A stretch of DNA of 17,651 nucleotides from Ruminococcaceae bacterium UBA2857 (GCA_002350705.1 DEFH01000002.1:25848-43498), one strand, 5' to 3'; numbered from the stretch's first letter, positions 1 through 6,754 are shown. Notes: a model not told the origin generated them from the sequence alone. Program-made: numbers and translations.

Positions 1-903
1 GCGTTCTCCTGTATCCGGCAGGATAACGACAATATTTTTACCGGCATTTTCGGGGCGTTTGGCAAGCTGCACAGCACTCCAGAGGGCGGCACCGCTGGAA
101 ATGCCGACTAAAACGCCTTCGCTTTTGGCGAAAGCACGGCTTGTTTCAAAAGCGGCTTCATTGGGAACAGCGATAACCTCGTCAAAAATTTGTGTATCGA
201 GCGTATCAGGCACAAAACCGGCACCGATACCCTGAATTTTATGAGGACCGGCTTTTCCTTCGGAGAGGACAGGAGAGGTTTCGGGCTCAGCGGCAACGAC
301 TTTGATGGCGGGATTTTTGGATTTCAGGAATTTGCCGGTACCGGTGAGAGTACCGCCTGTGCCGACACCTGCCACAAAAATATCGGTTTGTCCGTCGGTA
401 TCGTCCCAGATTTCGGGGCCTGTTGTTTCAAAATGAGCGGCAGGATTAGCCTGATTGACAAACTGACCGAGAATGACAGCACCATCAATGGTATTTTTAA
501 GTTCGTCGGCTTTTGCGATAGCCCCCTTCATACCTTTGGCACCCTCTGTGAGAACGATTTCGGCACCATAGGCTTTGAGAAGTTTTCTTCTTTCAACGCT
601 CATCGTTTCGGGCATGGTCATAATTGCCCTGTAACCTCTGGCGGCAGCGACGGCAGCAATGCCGATACCGGTATTGCCGCTGGTAGGTTCAATAATAGTA
701 GCACCGGGTTTGAGAAGACCTTTTTGTTCGGCATCATCAATCATAGCTTTTGCGATTCTGTCCTTAACGCTTCCGGCGGGATTGAAATATTCGAGTTTGG
801 CGAAAATATTGGCAGAAAGTTTCTGATCTCTGATAAAGTTGTTGGCTTTGAGTAATGGTGTTTTACCGATTGTTTCAGTAATGCTGTTGTAGAAATTTGA
901 CAT
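1..903 (-). CDS. cysK: Cysteine synthase (O-acetylserine sulfhydrylase), 3' end cut by window
   Basis: PLP-dependent fold-type II enzyme that makes L-cysteine from O-acetylserine and sulfide in the cytoplasm. I translated the minus strand from the ATG at 903: 301 codons are open to the window edge, ending at LPDTGER, so only roughly the last ten residues of a normal CysK (about 310) are missing. The PLP lysine is K47 in NPAGSVKDR, the substrate loop is TSGNTG (74-79), and a phosphate-binding GTGGT loop follows further on. A GGAG ribosome site sits about 7 nt before the start. The N-terminus reads TIGKTPLLKANNF, as in CysK. It is transcribed alone as far as visible, divergently from the DUF3592-like pair. 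CysM or cystathionine beta-synthase-like enzymes are less likely given the close match over the whole length. Confidence 0.95.
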   Translation of the reverse strand, partial: MSNFYNSITETIGKTPLLKANNFIRDQKLSANIFAKLEYFNPAGSVKDRIAKAMIDDAEQKGLLKPGATIIEPTSGNTGIGIAAVAAARGYRAIMTMPETMSVERRKLLKAYGAEIVLTEGAKGMKGAIAKADELKNTIDGAVILGQFVNQANPAAHFETTGPEIWDDTDGQTDIFVAGVGTGGTLTGTGKFLKSKNPAIKVVAAEPETSPVLSEGKAGPHKIQGIGAGFVPDTLDTQIFDEVIAVPNEAAFETSRAFAKSEGVLVGISSGAALWSAVQLAKRPENAGKNIVVILPDTGER

Positions 904-923
904 AAAAATCACTCCGTTAATTC

Positions 924-942
924 ATACTAATTCGATAGGAAT
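924..942. promoter_or_regulatory. Possible operator (imperfect palindrome) in cysK leader
   Basis: Imperfect inverted repeat with AT-C--AT symmetry lying just downstream of the cysK -10 box, around the expected transcription start. Its position and shape would suit an Rrf2-family (CymR/IscR-like) repressor of cysteine genes, which is known for cysK in other Firmicutes. No regulator gene is present here to support it. Confidence 0.2.
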
Positions 943-953
943 ATCGTGGATTA

Positions 954-982
954 ATAATAGCACTTTTTGGAATAACTGTCAA
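954..982 (-). promoter_or_regulatory. Promoter of cysK
   Basis: On the minus strand TTGACA (977-982) is followed after exactly 17 bp by TATTAT (954-959), a near-consensus housekeeping promoter, about 50 nt upstream of the cysK ATG. Confidence 0.75.
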
Positions 983-1062
983 TAGGATTTTAAAAAATTT
1001 TTGCCAAAAATCTTTTGTCGGAAAAAGACTGCTTTCCGAGAGGAAAAATCGAATTTTATCCC

Positions 1063-1090
1063 TTGATTTCGGAGAAAAATATATTATAAT
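1063..1090 (+). promoter_or_regulatory. Promoter of the DUF3592-like gene pair
   Basis: TTGATT (1063-1068), 16 bp spacer, TATAAT (1085-1090). It lies about 40 nt upstream of the ATG at 1132 and diverges from the cysK promoter; the two -35 boxes are about 80 bp apart. Confidence 0.6.
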
Positions 1091-1131
1091 AGATTCAGTG
1101 AATATTTTCGGCAAACGGGGAGAGGGGATTT

Positions 1132-1710
1132 ATGAACGGGAATTATGCAGGATATGAAAGAAGGCATGGAATGTTGAGTCTGTGGACAATGCTCATACCC
1201 ATGGCACTGATGATAGCGGGGTTGATTGTGACATTGTTCACGATATATCAGAAAGGAGAAAACGATCGGTTCATGGAGCAGGCAGTTTCGGTATATGCTA
1301 CCTGTACAAAAGTGTGGAGTGAAAAGGCAGGTGTGGACAATACAGAAAAAAACTATGCCGGTGTGATGTATGACTACGCAGGGGCAGTATATTATGCGGA
1401 GCGTGTCATCGTGCCGGAAAAGACGTATGTAGGAGATATTATTACGGTTTATATTAATCCGGAGAATCCGGAGGAACTTCGTCAGAAGTATCAGGAGCAG
1501 GATATCAACGGGTTCATTTTCATAGGAGCGGCACTGATTATATTAAGTCTGCTGTTGTCGTCAGTGGTGCTTATAAGGAGACGAAAAGCAGCCGAAAGAA
1601 TTCGCATGGACTTTGCAAGGCACGGTCATCCGGATATTGTGAAGAATTCGGCAGTTGATGTCCGTATGACTTATGGTTCTTATACAAATGAAAGGGAGAG
1701 CAAAAAATGA
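1132..1710 (+). CDS. DUF3592-like membrane protein
   Basis: 192 residues with two predicted membrane helices (about 17-39 and 126-149) flanking an extracytoplasmic beta-rich segment of about 85 residues. The segment has the hallmarks of DUF3592 proteins: a Val/Thr-rich first strand (VSVYATCTKVWS), a central Tyr-rich strand, then VGDIITVYINPENPEE, matching the family's VGD-V-V-Y-dP-dP ending. A short basic cytoplasmic tail follows. The start is supported by a GGGGAGAGGGG purine tract. It overlaps the next gene by ATGA (1707-1710), so the two are translationally coupled, and both share the motif ATC-KVWS-K, indicating an ancient duplication. Function is unknown; DUF3592 proteins are generally uncharacterised membrane proteins. 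Confidence is high for a real gene, moderate for the family name. Confidence 0.7.
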   Translation: MNGNYAGYERRHGMLSLWTMLIPMALMIAGLIVTLFTIYQKGENDRFMEQAVSVYATCTKVWSEKAGVDNTEKNYAGVMYDYAGAVYYAERVIVPEKTYVGDIITVYINPENPEELRQKYQEQDINGFIFIGAALIILSLLLSSVVLIRRRKAAERIRMDFARHGHPDIVKNSAVDVRMTYGSYTNERESKK

Positions 1711-2675
1711 ACAGTAACATGAATTTTTCCAATTCCGTCCGTACGATTCGTCAGCCTGTCTGGAGATTGGAGAGACAGGGAAGAAGCAATTATATGATTG
1801 CTGTCGTGCTGTTGATTATCGCATTGATAGTGCTGGGGGGAGATATTTTTTACAGAGTGGATTACAGTAATTTTGAGGCGAATTCCATACAAGTGAATGC
1901 GACCTGTGAGAAAGTATGGAGCCAGAAGCGTACCCGAAAAAGCGGCAAACATTCCCGAACAACGTATTATGTCTATTATGCGAATGTGTCCTATGAGTGC
2001 AACGGACAGACCTATCATCAGGAAAATATCAAGGTATCATCCACCACACATAAGGGAAGCACAATCAGGATACGAGTTTTGGAATCCGATCCGTCGGTGT
2101 ACAGACCGGATTTTGAGTGGTTGATATTTATTGCGTTTCTTTTTGTTTCGTTTTTTGTGGGAACGATGAGTTTTGCATTTTTTGATTCGGGAAAAAAGAA
2201 TTTATTACGGGCAAGGCAGGCAAGAGAACGAGGGCTGGATTATGTGGAGAGAACGGAGAGTGCCTCTGAAAGAAATAACCGTCTGAGAAGAGAAAGCCAT
2301 TCTGTCAGAACAAGCGGCAGAAACAGGAATAATCCCAATATTACATACAATGGTTATTATAATGGTTATCAGGACAGTAATTCTGTCGGAAATAACAACA
2401 GCAGTTATAATAACTATGGAGGTTATGAGAATCATTCTTATAACAGTAATTTTAACAGCACAAATCATAACAGCCGCAATCTTGACAACAATGCTGATAA
2501 CAGTAACTATGGCAGAAGTTATAACAGCCGCAATCTCAACAACAATACTAATAGTAACAGCAATTACGGCAGGAATTATAACAGTCATAATAACAATTAC
2601 AGCGGCTATTCCGACAGAGAAAGCAATCCTTTTTATACAGGCAATATATTTGATGATGATTCGGGAAATTCCTGA
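1707..2675 (+). CDS. DUF3592-like membrane protein with Asn/Tyr/Ser-rich cytoplasmic tail
   Basis: 322 residues, paralogous to the preceding gene: helices at about 30-48 and 137-159 flank an outside domain containing NATCEKVWSQK and a VRI--LESDP-type ending. After the second helix comes a basic stretch (about 163-209), then about 90 residues dominated by Asn, Tyr, Ser and Gly (210-300), ending in an acidic FDDDSG tail. If the topology follows the paralogue, the tail is in the cytoplasm. The low-complexity tail contains near-repeats of the form SNYGRxYNSxN. The start is the ATG inside the ATGA overlap, with an AAAGGGAGAG ribosome site. A hairpin terminator follows, so this pair is a complete two-gene operon. 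Function unknown. Confidence 0.65.
   Translation: MNSNMNFSNSVRTIRQPVWRLERQGRSNYMIAVVLLIIALIVLGGDIFYRVDYSNFEANSIQVNATCEKVWSQKRTRKSGKHSRTTYYVYYANVSYECNGQTYHQENIKVSSTTHKGSTIRIRVLESDPSVYRPDFEWLIFIAFLFVSFFVGTMSFAFFDSGKKNLLRARQARERGLDYVERTESASERNNRLRRESHSVRTSGRNRNNPNITYNGYYNGYQDSNSVGNNNSSYNNYGGYENHSYNSNFNSTNHNSRNLDNNADNSNYGRSYNSRNLNNNTNSNSNYGRNYNSHNNNYSGYSDRESNPFYTGNIFDDDSGNS
2334..2606 (+). repeat. Asn-rich low-complexity coding tract with 54-bp direct repeats
   Basis: AAC/AAT/TAT-rich DNA encoding the Asn/Tyr tail. A 16-bp direct repeat (ATAACAGCCGCAATCT) occurs at 2467-2482 and 2521-2536, giving a 54-bp (18-codon) period, and a weaker third copy follows. Such tracts usually vary in length by slippage. 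Confidence 0.7.
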
Positions 2676-2683
2676 GAAAAAAA

Positions 2684-2721
2684 CATCGGCTGATTGTTCA
2701 AGTCAGCCGATGCATTTTTTT
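2684..2721 (+). terminator. Rho-independent terminator of the DUF3592-like pair
   Basis: Perfect 10-bp stem CATCGGCTGA (2684-2693) / TCAGCCGATG (2703-2712), 9-nt loop, followed by a run of T from 2715, beginning 8 nt after the stop codon. A-rich upstream side suggests some bidirectional activity. Confidence 0.9.
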
Positions 2722-2783
2722 GTCTTAAAAAATCATATTGTCATTTTAGCAGACATATAGATTGACGAATGGGGGAATATGTC

Positions 2784-3296
2784 ATGCAAAATGAAAAAGT
2801 ATTCTGGAGCAGTCTCACAGGCTTTTTTACAGTGAGTCTGCTGGGAGTAGTGGGGCATTTTCTGTATGGACTGTCGGGAAACAGTACGGCAGTAGGACTG
2901 TTCATGCCCGTGAATGAAAGTGTATGGGAGCATTTAAAGCTGTTGTTTTTTCCGTTCATGGTATATACGTTCATCGAGTGGGCGGTATACGGCAGAAAAA
3001 CAGCAGGATTTTTATTTTCACGGGTAACGGGAGTGATTGCCGGTCTGGTGCTGATACCCACGGCATATTTTATTTATACGTCAGTCATAGGAAGGCGTTT
3101 TGCTGTGATAGATATGATGTTGTTTTTTATAGCGGTATTCACAGCATTCTATGTGAGCTATCGGAGAATTCTGAAAGGCAGTGACAAAACGCTCTGGAGA
3201 ACGGTATCAGCCGTGATACTGTTTGCAGGAATCACGGCACTGTTTATCGGACTGACATTTTTTCCGCCGCAGACAGCATTGTTTCAGTCACCCTGA
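2784..3296 (+). CDS. DUF6512-like small integral membrane protein
   Basis: 170 residues, almost wholly hydrophobic with about five predicted helices (roughly 10-30, 52-68, 82-100, 108-125, 140-160). The conserved-looking loop MPVNESVWEHLKL (41-53) between the first two helices is what I associate with the DUF6512 family of uncharacterised clostridial membrane proteins. The start at 2784 is chosen over the in-frame ATG at 2769 because GGGGGA (2771-2776) is then correctly spaced. No good promoter or terminator is visible. The 3' end overlaps the convergent Nudix gene by 13 bp. Function unknown. Confidence 0.65.
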   Translation: MQNEKVFWSSLTGFFTVSLLGVVGHFLYGLSGNSTAVGLFMPVNESVWEHLKLLFFPFMVYTFIEWAVYGRKTAGFLFSRVTGVIAGLVLIPTAYFIYTSVIGRRFAVIDMMLFFIAVFTAFYVSYRRILKGSDKTLWRTVSAVILFAGITALFIGLTFFPPQTALFQSP

Positions 3297-3775
3297 TTGA
3301 GATAATTGAGCAAAAAACGTTCCGCAAGACTATTCGGCATAATATTTTGACGAGCCTGTTCATTGGTGAACCATTGAGCCTTGTCCACTTCGACGGTATT
3401 GAGATGTTCGAGAGACTCATTTTCCACGGTGCAGGAATAGTTGAGCATTAATGTATTGGTGCGTTGAAAATATTCGGTTTTGTTGAAGTGAAGAGATTTG
3501 ACTTTGAGTCCTGTTTCTTCCCGAACCTCCCGAATGACAGCGGCTTCGGCATTTTCGCCTTTGTTGATGTAGCCTGCCACAAGGATATTATTTTTTGTAC
3601 CGTACTGCTGGATGAGTAAAATTTTGGTATGGTCGGGATTCCGGACGATCATGCTGACGGCAGTGGAAAATATGGGAAAGCGGTACCGGCAGCATGACGG
3701 ACAATAGGGAATCATCCCTTCATTCTGTAGTTCTTTTTGCATCAGTTTTGTACCACATTCATAACAGTAATTCAT
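3284..3775 (-). CDS. Zinc-ribbon Nudix hydrolase
   Basis: 163-residue Nudix-family hydrolase, cleaving a nucleoside diphosphate linked to another moiety; substrate not predictable. An N-terminal zinc ribbon has Cys4/Cys7 and Cys25/Cys28, as in NADH pyrophosphatase (NudC) relatives. The Nudix box is complete: G68-x5-E74-x7-REVREETGL ending at 90, with the Mg-binding glutamates present. The protein lacks the longer N-terminal domain of NudC, so it is a short zinc-ribbon Nudix protein. The start at 3775 is preferred because GAAAGGA lies 8 nt upstream; it overlaps the stop of the upstream membrane gene as ATGA (3772-3775), implying translational coupling. A longer open frame reaching 4210 merely runs inside the upstream gene. 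The 3' end overlaps the convergent DUF6512-like gene and no terminator is seen. Confidence 0.88.
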   Translation of the reverse strand: MNYCYECGTKLMQKELQNEGMIPYCPSCCRYRFPIFSTAVSMIVRNPDHTKILLIQQYGTKNNILVAGYINKGENAEAAVIREVREETGLKVKSLHFNKTEYFQRTNTLMLNYSCTVENESLEHLNTVEVDKAQWFTNEQARQNIMPNSLAERFLLNYLNQGD

Positions 3776-4713
3776 TTGGAGCATCCTTTCAAAAGTTTTC
3801 CGAACAGCATAGCAAGCGAAATAAAAACAATACTTCCTGTTGTCACCTGTACAGGATAGAGAAATAAAGCCTGTTCGTTGATGATAAAAGGCAGAATGGC
3901 AATAGCGGCGGCAGGAGGGAAATATAATTTCAGTATTGTCATGAAACAGAGGATTAATGCGGAAACAAGCAACGCAGGCAAAAACAGCGGAAAGTGTAAT
4001 ATGCCGCAGAAAAGGATTCTTGCATAAGCCCCCGCAAAAGCGGCAAAAGCTGTCAGAAAAAGAATTTGCCAAGGCTTGTTTCTTGCCTTGCTGTCGGTGT
4101 AGGAGAGTTCGCAGAGCATCACAATTAATGGCGGAGCAATCATGAAGCGGGTATCGAGCCATAACGCCGCTCCGGCCATGATGGAAACCGATAGAATAAT
4201 CAACAGCCATCTGACAAATTCCGTTCTGATGTCACAGACAACAGGCTGATAATGATGAACTTCTTTCAGTTTGGTTGTTTCGAGAAGTGCCTGCCCGGAA
4301 ACAATGACAGCAGTCAGAACCATAACGGAAACAGGATAAATAAAGCTGTCAGCTTCTGTAAGAATGGGCAGAATACACGCTGATATGAGCGGTAACATCG
4401 TTGTCCGTGAAAGCAGGAGCAGAACCATGCAGAGAATCATTCCGAGCAGGATTTTAAAATAGAGCGGAAGATTCACATAAGCGGATAAAACATATCCGAT
4501 TCCTGCCGAAAGGGAAAGGAGCAGCAGAATTTTCATGCGGTTAGTCTCCCACGGAAGTTTCGGGGAAAGCCATGCTCCGACAGCAAGAGCGGCAATTTCG
4601 GGGAAAATGATTTCCTTTTCACCGAGCAGTTCGGCAAAGAGAATCATAGCGGTTATCAACGCCGCAGAGAGCCATAATCTGACAGAAATTTTTTTGTCAA
4701 GGGAAAGAGTCAT
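3772..4713 (-). CDS. Polytopic membrane protein, HPP-like
   Basis: 313 residues with eight or more predicted helices in two halves separated by a soluble stretch containing TTKLKEVHHYQP. The motifs APPLIVMLCELSYTDSKAR and YFPPAAAIAILPF recall the PP-rich helices of HPP-family and related permease-like proteins, but I am not certain of the family. No transport substrate can be named. The start at 4713 is set by a perfect AGGAGG at 4720-4725; an upstream TTG at 4728 would read through the ribosome site itself. Downstream it is coupled to the Nudix gene by ATGA. Upstream, its ribosome site lies directly after the T-run of the ridA terminator with no separate promoter visible, so it probably depends on read-through from ilvA-ridA. 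Confidence 0.6.
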   Translation of the reverse strand: MTLSLDKKISVRLWLSAALITAMILFAELLGEKEIIFPEIAALAVGAWLSPKLPWETNRMKILLLLSLSAGIGYVLSAYVNLPLYFKILLGMILCMVLLLLSRTTMLPLISACILPILTEADSFIYPVSVMVLTAVIVSGQALLETTKLKEVHHYQPVVCDIRTEFVRWLLIILSVSIMAGAALWLDTRFMIAPPLIVMLCELSYTDSKARNKPWQILFLTAFAAFAGAYARILFCGILHFPLFLPALLVSALILCFMTILKLYFPPAAAIAILPFIINEQALFLYPVQVTTGSIVFISLAMLFGKLLKGCSK

Positions 4714-4725
4714 TGTCAGCCTCCT

Positions 4726-4767
4726 CAAAAACGAACGGTCACAGCGTTCTAAAAATGCCGTGACCGT
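4726..4767 (-). terminator. Terminator after ridA
   Basis: Minus-strand hairpin with 8-bp stem ACGGTCAC (4760-4767, read on minus) / GTGACCGT (4735-4742) and a following TTCGTTTTT run (4734-4727). It lies 12 nt after the ridA stop and ends at the ribosome site of the next gene, so it is likely a partial terminator setting the ratio between ilvA-ridA and the downstream pair. Confidence 0.75.
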
Positions 4768-4779
4768 CGGATTTTGAAA

Positions 4780-5154
4780 TTAATATTCAGCGATAACTTC
4801 CACTTCGCAGAGAACATTTTTGGGGAGAGACTTGACAGCGACACAGGAACGGGCAGGCTTGCCTGTAAAATACTTGCCGTAGATGGCATTGAAAGCGGCA
4901 AAATCATTCATATCAGCGAGGAAACAAACGGTTTTGACAGCCTTTTCCAGAGAAGAACCGGATGCTTCCAGAAGATTTTTCAGATTCTGCATCACTTGTT
5001 CCGTCTGACCTTCGATCGTGTCAGCCTCAACGTTGCCTGTTGCGGGATTGATAGCGATTTGCCCTGATGTGAATACAAGACCGTTTGTCTTGACAGCCTG
5101 AGAATAAGGACCGATTGCATCAGGAGCATTTTTGGTGTAAACTACTTCTGCCAT
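4780..5154 (-). CDS. ridA: RidA family enamine/imine deaminase
   Basis: 124-residue member of the RidA/YjgF/YER057c/UK114 family, close to the usual 125-130. It hydrolyses 2-aminoacrylate and 2-aminocrotonate-derived imines released by PLP dehydratases to 2-oxoacids and ammonia. Family marks are GPYSQA (15-20, with Tyr17), FTSGQIAINP (28-37), the catalytic Arg102 in KPARSCVAVKSLPK and Glu117 in the closing CEVEVIAEY. It forms trimers in known relatives. An AAAGGAAG ribosome site sits 8 nt before the ATG. It lies 18 bp downstream of ilvA, whose product is the enzyme that makes the toxic intermediate, so the pairing is a direct substrate-damage-control arrangement. A terminator follows. Confidence 0.93.
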   Translation of the reverse strand: MAEVVYTKNAPDAIGPYSQAVKTNGLVFTSGQIAINPATGNVEADTIEGQTEQVMQNLKNLLEASGSSLEKAVKTVCFLADMNDFAAFNAIYGKYFTGKPARSCVAVKSLPKNVLCEVEVIAEY

Positions 5155-5172
5155 TGAAAAAACTTCCTTTCA

Positions 5173-6369
5173 TTATTGAACGATCTTGTAGCCGTGTTTA
5201 GCGAGATCGTCCTTGATTTTCTGAATATGCTCATGGTTGCGGGTTTCGAGGGAAAGACGCAGATAGCATGAGTTGATATCCGTATTCAGGTCGGCTCTGT
5301 CATGGCTGACAGCGACGACATTGGCACCAAGTTTGGAGATAATTTTGGAGACATTCTGCAATTCACCGGGCTTGTCGGTAAGAGCAACGGTAAATTCGGC
5401 CAGTCTGCCTGTTTTCTGCAAGCCCCTGTCAATGACTCTTGAAAGGATGGTAACATCAATATTACCGCCGGAAACCAGACAGCATACTTTTTTACCCTTG
5501 AGGGGAAATTTGTCAAAGAGAGCGGCAGCAACGGATACGGCACCGGCACCCTCGGAAATGAGTTTCTGCTTTTCAATAAGAGAGAGAATCGCAGTAGCGG
5601 TCTCGTCATCTGTAACCGTCATAATTTCATCCACATATTTGCCGCACATTTCAAAGGTATGCTCACCGGGAGTTTTGACAGCGATACCGTCAGCAAAGGT
5701 ATTGACACCGGGCAGCGTTTCAATTGCATTGTGAGCAATGGAGAGGTACATAGAGGGAGCACCGGCAGACTGGACACCGTATATTTTAATATTGGGATTG
5801 AGAGATTTCACGGCATAAGCCACACCGCTGATCAATCCGCCGCCGCCGATAGGAACGATAATGGCATCCACATCAGGAAGCTGTTCGAGAATTTCGAGAC
5901 CAATGGTACCCTGACCGGCCATCACAAGTTCATCATCAAAAGGATGAATGAAAGTAGCCCCTGTTTGCTGCTGGAGCTCAACGGCTTTGTCATGGGCGTC
6001 ATCATAGGTACCCTCTACGAGACAAACTTCCGCACCATAGCTTTTGGTAGCTTCCACTTTTGAGATGGGAGCGGAGTTGGGCATACAGATCAGAGCCTTG
6101 ATACCGTACTTGGCAGCGGCAAGAGCCACACCCTGAGCATGGTTGCCTGCGGAACACGCAATAACACCTTTGGCACGTTCCTCGTCAGTCAGCTGAGAGA
6201 TTTTGTAATATGCCCCTCTTGCTTTAAAAGCACCTGTTACCTGTAAGTTTTCGGTTTTGAGATAAAGCTCAAAATCATCTGCAAGATTTGTTGCCTTGAT
6301 CATGTCGGTAGGTCTGATAACATCTTTCAGGACATACGAGGCATGATAGACCTTATCCAATGTAAGCAT
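5173..6369 (-). CDS. ilvA: Threonine ammonia-lyase with C-terminal ACT domain
   Basis: 398-residue PLP enzyme converting L-threonine (and serine) to 2-oxobutyrate (or pyruvate) and ammonia, feeding isoleucine synthesis. Catalytic domain: PLP lysine K49 in TGAFKARGA, SAGNHAQG (73-80), the phosphate-binding GGGG loop (175-178) and SGGN (300-303). From about 325 to the end there is one ACT-like regulatory domain (FTVALTDKPGELQNV onward). The single short ACT of about 70 residues matches the shorter clostridial/TdcB-type enzymes better than the long E. coli IlvA with two ACT-like repeats; catabolic (tdcB) or biosynthetic use cannot be separated from sequence alone. Start at 6369 has AAGGAG 8 nt upstream. 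It heads an operon with ridA. Its 5' leader contains an unusual structured, IS605-like region rather than a T-box. Confidence 0.93.
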   Translation of the reverse strand: MLTLDKVYHASYVLKDVIRPTDMIKATNLADDFELYLKTENLQVTGAFKARGAYYKISQLTDEERAKGVIACSAGNHAQGVALAAAKYGIKALICMPNSAPISKVEATKSYGAEVCLVEGTYDDAHDKAVELQQQTGATFIHPFDDELVMAGQGTIGLEILEQLPDVDAIIVPIGGGGLISGVAYAVKSLNPNIKIYGVQSAGAPSMYLSIAHNAIETLPGVNTFADGIAVKTPGEHTFEMCGKYVDEIMTVTDDETATAILSLIEKQKLISEGAGAVSVAAALFDKFPLKGKKVCCLVSGGNIDVTILSRVIDRGLQKTGRLAEFTVALTDKPGELQNVSKIISKLGANVVAVSHDRADLNTDINSCYLRLSLETRNHEHIQKIKDDLAKHGYKIVQ

Positions 6370-6398
6370 TTGAATATCTCCTTATTTTCTGAATTACA

Positions 6399-6557
6399 CT
6401 ATGTGAAGTACTCACCGCCTATAGAGGCGGGAGCTTCCTTTAATCCGCCCAACCTTGCAAAGGATTGCATTTTACGGGCATCAGTTTCCGAGGCTATGGG
6501 TTTTTTATGAGGCAAACCCTTCCCGTACTCCCTACGGTACTGCTGTCTTACGAACAA
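6399..6557 (-). CDS. Possible 52-codon ORF inside the IS605-like region
   Basis: An uninterrupted frame from a TTG at 6557 (AAGG 9 nt upstream) to TAG at 6399, starting VRQQYRRE after the first residues and ending GGEYFT, with the stop lying in the terminal TTCACATAG. It has no ATG until codon 30. It could be chance, a decayed transposase tail, or a real small protein. Its basic N-terminal half and its exact overlap with the hairpins argue that RNA structure rather than protein shaped it. Confidence 0.15.
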   Translation of the reverse strand: MFVRQQYRREYGKGLPHKKPIASETDARKMQSFARLGGLKEAPASIGGEYFT

Positions 6558-6579
6558 CTTTTGGAAACCTTATGTATGT

Positions 6580-6608
6580 ATTTTAGCAAAATATCTTTAT
6601 ATTGTCAA
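6580..6608 (-). promoter_or_regulatory. Promoter driving the structured leader and ilvA
   Basis: Minus strand TTGACA (6603-6608), exactly 17 bp, TAAAAT (6580-6585). It would start transcription near 6573, giving a leader of about 200 nt before the ilvA ATG that includes the whole IS605-like structured segment. It is the only strong promoter I see for ilvA. Confidence 0.65.
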
Positions 6609-6610
6609 TC

Positions 6611-6633
6611 AAAAAGTCAGCCTTGCGGCTGAC
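6611..6633 (-). terminator. Terminator-like hairpin with GCAA loop
   Basis: Perfect 7-bp stem GTCAGCC / GGCTGAC with a GCAA tetraloop on the minus strand, followed by TTTTT. There is no minus-strand gene immediately upstream (fba runs the other way), so it either insulates ilvA from antisense transcription from fba or is a left-end subterminal hairpin of the putative IS605-like element. Confidence 0.5.
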
Positions 6634-6754
6634 GGGCAATTCATCCCCGACCTATTTTTTTGTCAAAAGTCAAGATATATTGCAGATAGAATTGCAATTT
6701 GCAAAAAAATAAAAAAATTTGCGAAATGTTCTTTATCTTTTGGAAATTTTATAG

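Larger units (their letters stand above)
6399..6665 (-). mobile_element. Putative IS200/IS605-type element end / omega-RNA-like structured region
   Basis: About 265 bp between ilvA and fba without a normal gene. On the minus strand, in order: a hairpin with GCAA loop and T-run (6633-6611), a TTGACA/TAAAAT promoter (6608-6580), about 150 nt of GC-richer sequence able to form several short hairpins, then a compound terminal hairpin (6437-6405: GAAG, CTC, CCGCCT, loop CTAT, AGGCGG, GAG, CTTC) ending in TTCAC (6408-6404). A GC-rich terminal stem followed by TTCAC is how I remember the 3' ends of many IS605/IS607 tnpB elements, where the omega-RNA scaffold ends and the guide begins. No tnpA or tnpB is present, so this would be a deletion derivative or MITE-like copy. 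The element boundaries are guesses. A cis-acting ilvA leader of another kind is the alternative. Confidence 0.4.

Noticed and set aside
190..855. 221-residue plus-strand open frame
   Set aside because: It is antisense to cysK, whose complete motif set is on the minus strand; no ribosome site or recognisable domain.
2205..2588. Ile/Val-rich minus-strand frame and the plus-strand frame at 2350-2760
   Set aside because: Both are shadows of the Asn-rich tract, where AAC/AAT codons read in other frames give Ile and Val runs.
3284..4210. 308-residue version of the Nudix protein
   Set aside because: The extra 145 residues run inside the upstream membrane gene in another frame; the ATGA-coupled start at 3775 has a ribosome site and a natural zinc-ribbon N-terminus.
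6370..6600. T-box or other standard amino-acid riboswitch upstream of ilvA
   Set aside because: I looked for the T-box GGGTGG-ACCGCG core and an antiterminator/terminator pair on the minus strand and did not find them.
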